Source: a candidate division LCP-89 bacterium
GTDB taxonomy: Bacteria; Electryoneota; B3-LCP
Direction of reading: 5' to 3'
Assembly: GCA_025774735.1 (NCBI GenBank)
Contig: JALGZU010000170.1
Location: forward strand, 1-6,374
Length of the DNA stretch: 6,374 nucleotides
Shown here: one piece after another, positions 1 through 6,374 of the stretch
Layout of the letters: every line of letters starts with the position of its first letter
Position numbering within the stretch: position 1 is the stretch's first letter
Notes under the pieces: model-generated
What the model was told of the DNA's origin: nothing
What the model saw: only the letters and a program-made list of their open reading frames with translations
Database searches by the model: none
Translations under genes and position numbers: made by a program

Positions 1-231
1 TCCAGCACAGATATCCCCGTAACGGAAATCGTGAAGATACGTGACACTGCCGAACGGGAATTCAACAGCTGGGGATTGTTAATGAACCTGACTAAAAGAA
101 GTGTGTCACCGCGTCGTGGAATCCAACCGATCGAGGAGAGGTTTTTTGCTTCCATGGCGCCACAGCCCCTTCACATCGAGAGCCATGAAATTCCCGTCGA
201 ACCAATTACTATACTAGAAGAGGCCGTTTAA
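1..231 (+). CDS. 3' end of an unrecognised gene, truncated by the window edge
   Basis: The frame is open from the first base to the TAA at 229-231, giving 76 residues. A GTG at 31 could in principle start a 66-residue protein, but no convincing ribosome binding site precedes it and the frame continues upstream of it. I therefore read this as the C-terminus of a longer protein. The tail is soluble-looking: a basic stretch around TKRSVSPRRG is followed by a proline- and glutamate-rich end (IPVEPITILEEAV). There is no membrane segment, no cysteine and no motif that I can tie to a family. It ends 39 bases before the UbiG-like methyltransferase on the same strand, so the two are probably co-transcribed. 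I do not recognise the product. Confidence 0.55.
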   Translation, partial: SSTDIPVTEIVKIRDTAEREFNSWGLLMNLTKRSVSPRRGIQPIEERFFASMAPQPLHIESHEIPVEPITILEEAV

Positions 232-250
232 CCACAACAGACTACCAATG

Positions 251-260
251 AGGGAGGAGG
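251..260 (+). promoter_or_regulatory. Ribosome binding site that decides the methyltransferase start
   Basis: AGGGAGGAGG at 251-260 is a near-perfect Shine-Dalgarno sequence ending 10 bases before the GTG at 271. The next in-frame start, ATG at 295, would be 34 bases away with no comparable site. This is why the GTG is preferred. Confidence 0.75.
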
Positions 261-270
261 TTTCTGAGGA

Positions 271-1017
271 GTGCGTCGTTTCCCCCCAATAGGTATGCGT
301 TTACCCCCCGAACTCAGAGATACCCGCCATCTCAGTGAAGCCAAACGCTACGACCTGATGAGCGCAACTATTCCTGACTTTATCCTGTCGAGAGAAAATC
401 CCTTAAGCTGGCAGAACGAAATACGGTTCTCCTATATTGAAAAACACATTGGGGAACTGGACGGCGCACAGATCCTGGATTTAGGTTGTGGCTGGGGACT
501 GTTAAGCAATCAGATGGTACAACGAGGGGCGCAGGTCATCGGGGTGGACATCTCGGGGGGAGCCCTGAACCTGGCCAGGGCTGAGGCTGTTAAGCTAGGA
601 TTAAAAACCGGATTCATCAAATCGCGGGCTGAACGGATCCCTTGTAATGACGGCTGTTTCGATATCGCAACGTCGACCGACGTTCTGGAGCACGTTGAAA
701 ATATCGATCGATTGGTCTCGGAGGTGTCCCGGATTCTCAAACCAGGGGGGCTGTTCTTCTTCGTTACCGTGAACAAAACCCTATTGGCTCGGTTGGTTTA
801 CATCACATTTGGTGAGATTGTCTTGCGACTGCTGCCCCGGGGGACGCACCGCCACGATCAATTTGTCGCTCCTGCAGACCTGGGTCGAAGCATGGCAGAA
901 TACGGCCTGATCATCGAGGATATTCAAGGTATATTGGTCAATCCCCTACTGAAACGCTACCATTATTGGCCCAGTCTGGCCATAGAATATATCGGCGTCG
1001 CCCGTAAAAGGGCATAA
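271..1017 (+). CDS. ubiG: UbiG-like SAM-dependent O-methyltransferase
   Basis: This is a class I methyltransferase of 248 residues, close to the usual UbiG length of about 240. It shows the SAM-binding motif I ILDLGCGWG (68-76), the acidic ribose-binding residue D93 in VIGVDIS, DVLEHV (137-142) and the post-III segment ILKPGGLFFF (155-164). What points to UbiG specifically is the region after the core. GEIVLRLLPRGTH (181-193), then a phenylalanine and PADL, then NPLLKRYH, run in the same order as AEYILRMVPKGTH, KPAEL and NPITNTFKL in E. coli UbiG. The stretch around 170-190 matches the part of UbiG linked to membrane lipid contact. UbiG carries out the O-methylations of ubiquinone synthesis from SAM. 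Here the true acceptor is unknown, since no other ubiquinone gene is visible and the nearby prenyltransferase is MenA-like. The GTG start is chosen on the ribosome binding site. The gene is convergent with tldD, with a 40-base gap. Confidence 0.85.
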   Translation: MRRFPPIGMRLPPELRDTRHLSEAKRYDLMSATIPDFILSRENPLSWQNEIRFSYIEKHIGELDGAQILDLGCGWGLLSNQMVQRGAQVIGVDISGGALNLARAEAVKLGLKTGFIKSRAERIPCNDGCFDIATSTDVLEHVENIDRLVSEVSRILKPGGLFFFVTVNKTLLARLVYITFGEIVLRLLPRGTHRHDQFVAPADLGRSMAEYGLIIEDIQGILVNPLLKRYHYWPSLAIEYIGVARKRA

Positions 1018-1057
1018 AAATATCCACCTGTGCGGATGTTGTCGTTTGTGTAAAGAA

Positions 1058-2503
1058 TTATCCCTTTACGCCGACCGTGACATTTCTGAAAAGTGCCGGG
1101 CTGGCCCCGTGGGACATCTCCACGGTCTGCATGGGTTGACCTTTCCCGCAGTTCGGTAATCCCCACAAAATCCACGAATCCGCATCGGCGATCAGTGCGC
1201 AGGAACGCCAGAATTCCGGGGTAATCCCCTGATAATTCGGATTCTTGAGCATCCTGCCCAGCTTGCCCTCCTTGATCTCCCAGGCAATCTCGCAGCCGAA
1301 CTGGAAGTTCAACCGCTTTTGATCGATAGACCAGGAGCGGTTGGACGCCATGTAGATGCCCTCCTCGACCGAAGCGATGAGATCAGATTCCGAGACGTCA
1401 CCCGGCATGAGGGAGAGGTTTGAATTGCGGACGATGGGGATGTGCGACCAGTTCTGAGCCCGGTTCGAACCGACGGAACGCTCAGCCTGGACCTCGTGCG
1501 CCAGCTCCCGGTTGAACTGGTAACCAACGAATCGGCCCTCCTGCACGATAGGCCATCGCTGCATGCGCACGGCATCGTCATCGTATCCCGCCGTAGCCAA
1601 ACCGCCCGGGATGGTGTTGTCGCAAATCAGGTTGACAATGGACGAACCGTACTGGTAATCATTCAGTTTTTCGGTAGTCGCGAAGCTGGTGCCGGCGAAA
1701 TTGGCCTCCATACCCAGAACGCGGTCGAGTTCGGTGGGGTGGCCGACGGATTCGTGAATCTGTAGAGCCATCTGCGAACTCTCCAGAACCAGGTCCAACT
1801 TTCCCGAGGGGCATTCTTTTGCTTCGAGGAGGGCGACCGCCTCTTCACGTACTCCAACTGCGTTTTCGGCTAATCGCAAGGCGGGGATCAGCTCATATCC
1901 GCAACTCATAAATTGGCCGCCATGTGCACAGGGGTAGCTTCGCACCTGGACGTCCCCATCTTTGACCGCGGTCGCCGAAAAACCGGCGCCGGATCTCAAA
2001 AATGTCTGGTCGATCAAGCTGCCCTCGGAAGTTGCGGTCCATTGGTGTCTCTTCTTAAAGGACATCGCCGATTCCGCCACGACGATCTGAGGGGACTTAC
2101 GCAGTTCCTCATCCACTTTAAAAAGAAGCGCGAGTTTATCCGTAATCGGTACCTTGAACGGATCCAGCGTATAGGGGGTAATCCAGGTATCGCGATGGAT
2201 GGGCTCAGCAGCCAGGCGGACGTCTTCATTCTTAAGGGATGCGCTCGCTCTGGCGATTTTTACGGCCAGATCTGCCACTTGCTTGATTTCATCCCTATCC
2301 ACCTTCGCAGATGATGCGAATCCCCAGGCGCCATCCACCAGGACGCGGATGCCTAAACCTATATCCTCTGAAAGATCCATTTCAGCGATCTGACCGTTTC
2401 GGATTAAAATATCCTCCCTCTCAGTATAGAGTATTCGTATATCGGCATAGGAAGCACCCCGTTGAACGGCAATATCCACAGCATTTTCAGCCATTGATTT
2501 CAC
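1058..2503 (-). CDS. tldD: TldD metalloprotease (catalytic half of TldD/TldE)
   Basis: This is a peptidase U62 (M103) family protein of 481 residues, the normal length for the family. The zinc site is visible: HESVGH at 250-255 supplies the HExxxH motif (H250, E251, H255), inside a conserved helix that continues PTELDRVLG. C452 in NCGKGQP lies where E. coli TldD has its metal-binding cysteine. In characterised systems TldD and TldE form a protease that threads unfolded peptides to this site; known roles include maturation of microcin B17 and degradation of the CcdA antitoxin. There is no signal peptide or membrane segment, so it is cytoplasmic. The start is GTG at 2503, because GGAGG ends 7 bases upstream; an in-frame ATG at 2494 would be 16 bases away. 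It follows pmbA after a 24-base gap and is the last gene of the block. All key residues are present. Confidence 0.95.
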   Translation of the reverse strand: MKSMAENAVDIAVQRGASYADIRILYTEREDILIRNGQIAEMDLSEDIGLGIRVLVDGAWGFASSAKVDRDEIKQVADLAVKIARASASLKNEDVRLAAEPIHRDTWITPYTLDPFKVPITDKLALLFKVDEELRKSPQIVVAESAMSFKKRHQWTATSEGSLIDQTFLRSGAGFSATAVKDGDVQVRSYPCAHGGQFMSCGYELIPALRLAENAVGVREEAVALLEAKECPSGKLDLVLESSQMALQIHESVGHPTELDRVLGMEANFAGTSFATTEKLNDYQYGSSIVNLICDNTIPGGLATAGYDDDAVRMQRWPIVQEGRFVGYQFNRELAHEVQAERSVGSNRAQNWSHIPIVRNSNLSLMPGDVSESDLIASVEEGIYMASNRSWSIDQKRLNFQFGCEIAWEIKEGKLGRMLKNPNYQGITPEFWRSCALIADADSWILWGLPNCGKGQPMQTVEMSHGASPALFRNVTVGVKG

Positions 2504-2510
2504 GTCACAT

Positions 2511-2516
2511 CCTCCG
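2511..2516 (-). promoter_or_regulatory. Ribosome binding site of tldD
   Basis: On the minus strand CGGAGG lies 7 bases before the GTG start at 2503, an ideal spacing. An out-of-frame ATG followed at once by TGA (2510-2505) sits between the site and the start. The site is inside the short pmbA-tldD gap. Confidence 0.7.
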
Positions 2517-2527
2517 AATGAGCGGCA

Positions 2528-3865
2528 TCAGAAGTCGCTGGTGCTTGAGAAATTGAATTTGGAGATATGAAGCGCCGGGAGCACGAAATTCCCTCCGAAG
2601 AAGCCCTGGACAGCGCGTCTTTCTGCGGAGATATGCTCAATTCTATTTAAGACGTCGACGACGCTGTCGGTGAAACGCAGGTTGCGCACCGGTCTTGTAA
2701 CCCGGCCGTCCTCGATCAGGAAGGTGCCATCGCGTGTCATACCGGTTAGAGTCAACCGGACCGGATCAAGCACATTGGTGTAGTGGAAATGCGTGACCAG
2801 GATGCCTCGTTGCGTGGATGTGATCATCTCCTCGATGGACGAATCACCAGGCTCCAGCAACAGATTCAGAGGCAGCGGACCGGTACTATTCGGTTGGGGG
2901 AGACTGTGTCCTGTGGATTCCGTCCCGGTTCTGGCAGCAGTGATACGGTCGTGGACAACACTGTGGGCATGTCCATCCTTGATCAGTACAACGCGTTGCC
3001 TGGGTAAGCCCTCGAAATCGAACGGGATTCCGGGACTGAAGCTGTCGTAGGCGTCATCTAAAATGGTGACGCTTGAACCCAGAACGCGCTCACCGATCTT
3101 GTTCGACATGAAACTGCGGCCCTCGATATAGTTCAATCCTCCGAAGGCTTCCCAGGCCATGAACATCAGGAAATCCGCCACGGCTGCCGGTTCCAGAACG
3201 ACCGTATATTCACCCGGATCGATGGGTTGTGCGTCACGGGAATCGAGTGCCTTTTTAACGGCGATTTCAGCGACGTGAGCTGTGTGGATGTTTCCGACGT
3301 CCTTGTCCACTTCTTCTGCCCAACCCGAGCCATCATCCACTTCGACGGTTGCAGACAATACTACTGAGGTTCCCTGATGATGGGCGAAAAGGCCGTTTGA
3401 ATTCCCGATAGCGAGGGTCTCCTTCTCAGTGGAGAAGATGCCTGCCGCTTTACCGCCAGCCTTGTCAGCTTCACCTACCACTAAACGGATCGCCTCCGCC
3501 CGCGCTTCCGGGCTGAATTCAGCCGTTTCAGTCACGAAGGCATCGCTGCTGCGAAATTCTGCAGGTTCAGGCAGGGGTAGCAGATCAGGATTGTCCCGCT
3601 GCTGAGAGGCAACTTTATTGGCGAGACCGATGACCCGTTCCAAGGCGCCACTATCCAACATATCTGTCGTTGCCCGGCCCACCTTTTGACCCAGATGCAC
3701 CTTTACCGTAAGGCCGACGTTGCTGCGAGAAACATTTTGGGAGACGGCATTGTCGCTGAAGCGGGTCAGATTCTCCTGATTTGCTGAGAGGAGGACTTCA
3801 GTTTCGGTGGCATCGGAGAGAGCCAGCACCTTTTCGACGACGTCCTGAGCAGATTTCTTATCCAT
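2528..3865 (-). CDS. pmbA: PmbA/TldE, non-catalytic partner of TldD
   Basis: This is a PmbA/TldE family protein of 445 residues, matching the family length. It has the same two-part architecture as TldD but no HExxxH. The corresponding helix reads AVADFLMFMAWEAFGGLNYIEGRSF (about 228-252), with no zinc ligands. Family landmarks are IPFDFEGLPRQ (280-290), ESTGH (316-320), THFHYTNVLDP (358-368) and LTGMTRDGTFLIEDGR (373-388). In the known complex TldE builds the barrel with TldD and helps hold the substrate peptide, while TldD cuts. The ATG at 3865 is 15 bases after the prenyltransferase stop. I see no Shine-Dalgarno in that gap, so translation may depend on coupling to the upstream gene. The product is cytoplasmic. 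The intact C-terminus (KFNFSSTSDF) and undisturbed frame argue for a functional gene. Confidence 0.95.
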   Translation of the reverse strand: MDKKSAQDVVEKVLALSDATETEVLLSANQENLTRFSDNAVSQNVSRSNVGLTVKVHLGQKVGRATTDMLDSGALERVIGLANKVASQQRDNPDLLPLPEPAEFRSSDAFVTETAEFSPEARAEAIRLVVGEADKAGGKAAGIFSTEKETLAIGNSNGLFAHHQGTSVVLSATVEVDDGSGWAEEVDKDVGNIHTAHVAEIAVKKALDSRDAQPIDPGEYTVVLEPAAVADFLMFMAWEAFGGLNYIEGRSFMSNKIGERVLGSSVTILDDAYDSFSPGIPFDFEGLPRQRVVLIKDGHAHSVVHDRITAARTGTESTGHSLPQPNSTGPLPLNLLLEPGDSSIEEMITSTQRGILVTHFHYTNVLDPVRLTLTGMTRDGTFLIEDGRVTRPVRNLRFTDSVVDVLNRIEHISAERRAVQGFFGGNFVLPALHISKFNFSSTSDF

Positions 3866-3880
3866 GGGAGCGACTGAGGT

Positions 3881-4831
3881 TTACAGAATCGCGGCGATCA
3901 CGTAACCGAATGTCATCAACACACCCGTAGCGAGATGAATCTGCACCGTGCCTGCCATTGCGGGCGTGAGGTTTTGCGAATCCGAATGGTGAGCTTTCGC
4001 TACTTTTACGGCGTTGACCGCTTTTGGCAGCGTCAGCAGGGCAAGTAGGGTGAAAGGGGTCAACGCATTAAAAACAACACCCAGTATAATGGAGAGGTAA
4101 GTCATAGCGAGAATCATGATATATCCGCTGACAGCCTTCTCCCTGCCCATCCGAACCACGAGGTGTCGTTTGCCGCTGCTCCGGTCGGCGTTGTAGTCGG
4201 GAAACTCGTTGATGTAAAGGACGCCTGCGATGAGCAGGGTCACGGGGATGGATGCAACGATCAAGGAGACGCTGTACGTCTGAGCCTGTACATAGTAGGC
4301 GCCCAGCATCATCAGAGTACCGAAGCAGAGCCCGACCACGAACTCACCGAAGCCGCGTGAGACGAGATTGAAAGGTGGCAGGGTGTAGAAGACGCCGCAG
4401 AACGTGCCGATTATGCCGAGATACAGGATGGGCGTTCCCTTCAGCACTACCAGTATGAGGCCGATAATCGTGCTGATTGCGAAGAAGATGATGCCCCCCC
4501 ACAGGACTTCCCCAGGCGAGAGGGTTCCGTTCTGAATCATGCGACTGCCCCCTGTGAAGGGCCGCACGTATTCAACGTTGCTGGCATCGCAGCCGTTAAC
4601 GTGGTCCGCATAATCATTCATGACATTGGTGCCGGCGTGCATAAAAATAGAGCCCACCAGGGTCAGGAAGAAATAACCGATCTGGACAGGATAGCCGTGC
4701 TGCCAGGCCATAACCGACGCCAGCAGAACGGGGACCAACACTGCCGTAAAAAATGGAGCACGTACTTCCGCCAGCCAGATCTGCAATTTTCGCCCTGGCA
4801 ACGCGCCTGCGAACTCAGATTTGGTAAACAT
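3881..4831 (-). CDS. menA: UbiA-superfamily membrane prenyltransferase, MenA-like
   Basis: This integral membrane prenyltransferase has 316 residues from the ATG at 4831 (319 from a GTG at 4840). It has about eight to nine hydrophobic helices. Both aspartate-rich motifs that bind Mg2+-diphosphate are present: NDYADHVNGCD (72-82) and NEFPDYNAD (208-216), the latter followed by SSGKRHLVVRMG. The second motif, with its GKR-LVVR-G tail, is typical of MenA (1,4-dihydroxy-2-naphthoate polyprenyltransferase) and close relatives rather than UbiA or CyoE. The likely role is attaching a polyprenyl chain to a quinone precursor in the cytoplasmic membrane. The aromatic acceptor cannot be read from sequence, and other UbiA-superfamily substrates are possible. 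The start is uncertain: a purine-rich GAGAAGAAAG lies 3 bases from the GTG and 8-12 from the ATG, and I prefer the ATG. It is the first gene of the block with pmbA and tldD. Confidence 0.88.
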   Translation of the reverse strand: MFTKSEFAGALPGRKLQIWLAEVRAPFFTAVLVPVLLASVMAWQHGYPVQIGYFFLTLVGSIFMHAGTNVMNDYADHVNGCDASNVEYVRPFTGGSRMIQNGTLSPGEVLWGGIIFFAISTIIGLILVVLKGTPILYLGIIGTFCGVFYTLPPFNLVSRGFGEFVVGLCFGTLMMLGAYYVQAQTYSVSLIVASIPVTLLIAGVLYINEFPDYNADRSSGKRHLVVRMGREKAVSGYIMILAMTYLSIILGVVFNALTPFTLLALLTLPKAVNAVKVAKAHHSDSQNLTPAMAGTVQIHLATGVLMTFGYVIAAIL

Positions 4832-4890
4832 AGCTGTCACTTTCTTCTCTATTATGGATTTTTCAGTAATTTATCGATGCTTAAAAACTC

Positions 4891-4919
4891 TTGACTTTTG
4901 AACAGAAAGATGTTATTTT
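4891..4919 (+). promoter_or_regulatory. Sigma70-type promoter with extended -10, driving the DUF1858 gene
   Basis: A -35 box TTGACT (4891-4896, 5 of 6 to TTGACA) and a -10 box TATTTT (4914-4919, 4 of 6 to TATAAT) are separated by exactly 17 bases. TG at 4911-4912 supplies the extended -10 element. Transcription would start near 4925-4927, leaving a leader of about 23 bases with GGAG at 4939-4942, 6 bases before the ATG. No operator-like inverted repeat was seen around it. Confidence 0.65.
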
Positions 4920-4948
4920 AAGAGAAAAGAGATCGAACGGAGAAAGAA

Positions 4949-5161
4949 ATGGACGTTCAAAAAACCATCACTGCGGACATGACGATCGCAGAAGTCCTCC
5001 AGCGCTACCCGGAGACTGAAGCGACCCTGGTAAAATATAAACTACACTGTGTCGGCTGCGAAGTCGCTTCAATCGAGACGATCTCGGAAGGCGCCAGCGC
5101 CCACGGTGTTGAAACGCTTGAAGACCTGCTCGCTGATTTGAACAGTGCGATTGCAGGATGA
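4949..5161 (+). CDS. DUF1858 small protein with CxxC redox motif
   Basis: This 70-residue protein matches the whole DUF1858 domain, also described as the hybrid-cluster-protein-associated redox disulfide domain. The hallmarks in order are: ITADMTIAEVLQRYPE near the N-terminus, KYKLHCVGC with C34 and C37, the acidic helix after it, then HGVETLEDLLADLN near the C-terminus. The two cysteines could form a disulfide or bind a metal or thiol ligand. The biochemical role of the family is not settled. It is soluble, with no signal peptide. GGAG ends 6 bases before the ATG. The gene stands alone between a promoter and a hairpin terminator, divergent from the prenyltransferase gene and convergent with gatE. 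No hybrid cluster protein gene lies in the window, so the usual association cannot be tested here. Confidence 0.9.
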   Translation: MDVQKTITADMTIAEVLQRYPETEATLVKYKLHCVGCEVASIETISEGASAHGVETLEDLLADLNSAIAG

Positions 5162-5194
5162 CAATATTCAACTGAATAATTGGAAAACTTTAGG

Positions 5195-5224
5195 AAGGGA
5201 TCAGCCACAGGCTGATCCTTTCTC
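5195..5224 (+). terminator. Intrinsic terminator hairpin, probably bidirectional
   Basis: The arms 5198-5206 (GGATCAGCC) and 5210-5218 (GGCTGATCC) are perfectly complementary across a 3-base ACA loop. Two A-T pairs and one G-T pair extend the stem to 12. A short T-rich run (TTTCTC) follows on the plus strand, 34 bases after the DUF1858 stop. Read from the other strand the same stem lies about 10 bases after the gatE stop, so it can serve both convergent genes. The T-tract is weak in both directions, which lowers confidence in efficiency rather than in the hairpin. Confidence 0.75.
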
Positions 5225-5233
5225 ATTCACCTC

Positions 5234-6374
5234 TTAACTGCATTGATTGACAACTTCCTGCCAGATCTGTTCCCCCGGCGCTCGTCCCTTGATCTCTTTC
5301 ATCACCATTCCCATCAGAAAGGTCGGAAGTATACCCACCCGGCGCAACTTTATACCACTGTTCTTCTCTTTAATTTTAGCGATAGATGACCGGACGTCTT
5401 CATGGGAAAGAGGCGTAATATGCTGCGCAGCGAGAAAATCTTCGGGATCTTCTGAAGGATGTCCGGCCATGTAGGTGATGAGTATCGCCAAACCCTCTCT
5501 GAAGATGCGTTTTTCCGCAGTAAGCTGCAAGATGCGGGACCAGTGATCTGCGGTCAAACCGTCCAAGTCGACGCCTTTACGCTTTAACTGCTGGGTCAGC
5601 TCAATCAGAACCCATGCGGCACATGTTGGATCAATCTCGTTGGCTTTTGTGATCCGCTCGAAGAGTGCCCGGCGTGGATGCCGCGTCAGCTTTTCCGCCA
5701 TGTGGCTCGACAGGCCATCTTCTTCAAAGCGGCGCTGCATCTCCCAGGGTGGATCCGGCAGTGCATTCCGGATGTTCTTAACTCGATCTGGATGAATGGG
5801 AACCGGGGGTGAATCGGTATCCGGATACATCCGGTCTGGTCCGGGGAGAATCCTCTCAAAATCGTTTAAACCGTTCTGGCGCGCCTGGCGGGTTTCGTTG
5901 GGCACTCCGTCAAAGGCATCCTGGACGCGAATGATAACCTCCTGGGCGGCGGTTTGGGCATCTTGCGACGATCCCCAGCAAAGTACCCCGGCATCGCTAT
6001 CGCCTAATACCAACGCTTTACCGACCAATGTCAAGTCATGCGGTTCCAGTCCCGTGACAGAAACGTCTTCAGTGTGGAGTATGTTCGGCAGTTGATCCAG
6101 GCAGGCGATGACACGCACCCGTTCAGAGATCTCGTGAGCGAAGGTTAGACCAGGTTGAGTCGGCTTCATGAGCAATCCATGGACACCCCGCAAGGCGACC
6201 CCTTTCAGGACTGCCTCCCGACGGTCTATCGCCTTCTTGATAAGGCGGTGCTGGATTTTACCCTGGATACCGGACAGATCGATGATTTCCGCCTTAAAGT
6301 TTTCTTTCGAGGAAACCTTACCTAAAAGAAAGTCACGGATATTCAATAGATTGTGCTGCCGGAACGCCTCATTG
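5234..6374 (-). CDS. gatE: GatE, Glu-tRNA(Gln) amidotransferase subunit E, C-terminal part (5' end outside window)
   Basis: The frame is open from the window edge to the TAA at 5236-5234, giving 379 residues. A TTG at 6346 is not the start, because the residues before it (NEAFRQHNLLNIRD) continue the family pattern. GatE is usually about 620-640 residues, so roughly 250 N-terminal residues, holding the kinase and amidotransferase cradle, are missing. Visible parts are the GAD insertion (about 25-155, with KPTQPGLTFAHEISER), which is absent from GatB; GVPNETR (156-162); LPGPDRMYPDTDSPPV (176-191), a strong GatE signature; a helical middle; and a GatB/YqeY-type tRNA-binding tail ending in FLMGMVMKEIKGRAPG. 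With GatD, which releases ammonia from an amide donor, GatE converts Glu-tRNA(Gln) to Gln-tRNA(Gln) using ATP. GatDE is best known from archaea. The GAD insertion makes GatB an unlikely alternative. Confidence 0.9.
   Translation of the reverse strand, partial: NEAFRQHNLLNIRDFLLGKVSSKENFKAEIIDLSGIQGKIQHRLIKKAIDRREAVLKGVALRGVHGLLMKPTQPGLTFAHEISERVRVIACLDQLPNILHTEDVSVTGLEPHDLTLVGKALVLGDSDAGVLCWGSSQDAQTAAQEVIIRVQDAFDGVPNETRQARQNGLNDFERILPGPDRMYPDTDSPPVPIHPDRVKNIRNALPDPPWEMQRRFEEDGLSSHMAEKLTRHPRRALFERITKANEIDPTCAAWVLIELTQQLKRKGVDLDGLTADHWSRILQLTAEKRIFREGLAILITYMAGHPSEDPEDFLAAQHITPLSHEDVRSSIAKIKEKNSGIKLRRVGILPTFLMGMVMKEIKGRAPGEQIWQEVVNQCS

Noticed and set aside
1022..1037. Possible terminator hairpin between the convergent methyltransferase and tldD genes (ATCCAC / GCGGAT)
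   Set aside because: Only six pairs with one mismatch and no T-tract follows, too weak to call.
1442..2314. Plus-strand ORFs of 107 and 133 codons (1442-1765, 1913-2314) opposite tldD
   Set aside because: They lie wholly antisense to a well-conserved tldD, have no recognisable domain, and look like products of the codon pattern of the real gene.
1058..4840. RiPP biosynthesis or toxin-antitoxin locus around tldD and pmbA
   Set aside because: No precursor peptide, cyclase, transporter or antitoxin-like small ORF is visible. The pair is widespread as a housekeeping protease.
4851..4856. Minus-strand CATAAT as the -10 box of the prenyltransferase promoter
   Set aside because: It matches 5 of 6, but no acceptable -35 lies at 16-18 bases and the leader before the start would be only about 10-15 bases. 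The region is AT-rich, so chance matches are expected.
4881..4888. TTAAAAAC as an archaeal TATA box for the DUF1858 gene
   Set aside because: The overlapping -35/extended -10 pair with exact 17-base spacing is a better explanation. It remains a fallback if the organism proves archaeal because of GatE.
5796..6095. Plus-strand ORF of 99 codons opposite gatE
   Set aside because: It is antisense to a conserved GatE segment, including the MYPDTD signature, and its composition is low in information.
6344..6346. TTG at 6346 as the start of a 370-residue protein
   Set aside because: The frame stays open to the window edge and the upstream residues fit GatE, so the gene is truncated by the window and not short.

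Overview
The window looks like chromosomal housekeeping sequence from an uncultivated or poorly studied bacterium of moderate GC content. Bacterial origin is an inference. It rests on a sigma70-type extended -10 promoter at 4891-4919, strong Shine-Dalgarno sites (AGGAGG, GGAGG), a short intrinsic terminator, and TldD and PmbA homologues of the type common in bacteria. One gene points the other way: the partial GatE at the right edge belongs to the GatDE glutamyl-tRNA(Gln) amidotransferase, which is best known from archaea. The phylum cannot be fixed from this sequence alone.

Layout, left to right. Positions 1-1017, plus strand: the 3' end of an unrecognised gene, then a UbiG-like SAM-dependent O-methyltransferase 39 bases downstream, probably in the same transcript. 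Positions 1058-4831 (or 4840), minus strand: a tight three-gene block transcribed right to left. It runs from a MenA/UbiA-type membrane prenyltransferase to PmbA/TldE (the non-catalytic half) and then TldD (the metalloprotease half). Positions 4949-5161, plus strand: a 70-residue DUF1858 protein with a CxxC motif. It has its own promoter and a hairpin terminator, so it forms a complete small transcription unit. Positions 5234-6374, minus strand: the C-terminal 379 residues of GatE, cut by the window edge and convergent with the DUF1858 gene across the hairpin.

How the genes relate. PmbA and TldD are partners in one heteromeric protease and are very probably co-expressed. The MenA-like prenyltransferase and the UbiG-like methyltransferase are both of types that act in isoprenoid quinone synthesis. 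They lie at opposite ends of a convergent arrangement rather than in one operon, so a shared pathway is suggested but not shown. The placement of the prenyltransferase directly ahead of the TldD/E pair and the GatE gene are the two points most worth following. I found no mobile element, CRISPR array, RNA gene, phage gene or defence system. The longest non-coding gap is about 110 bases (4841-4948), and it contains the DUF1858 promoter.
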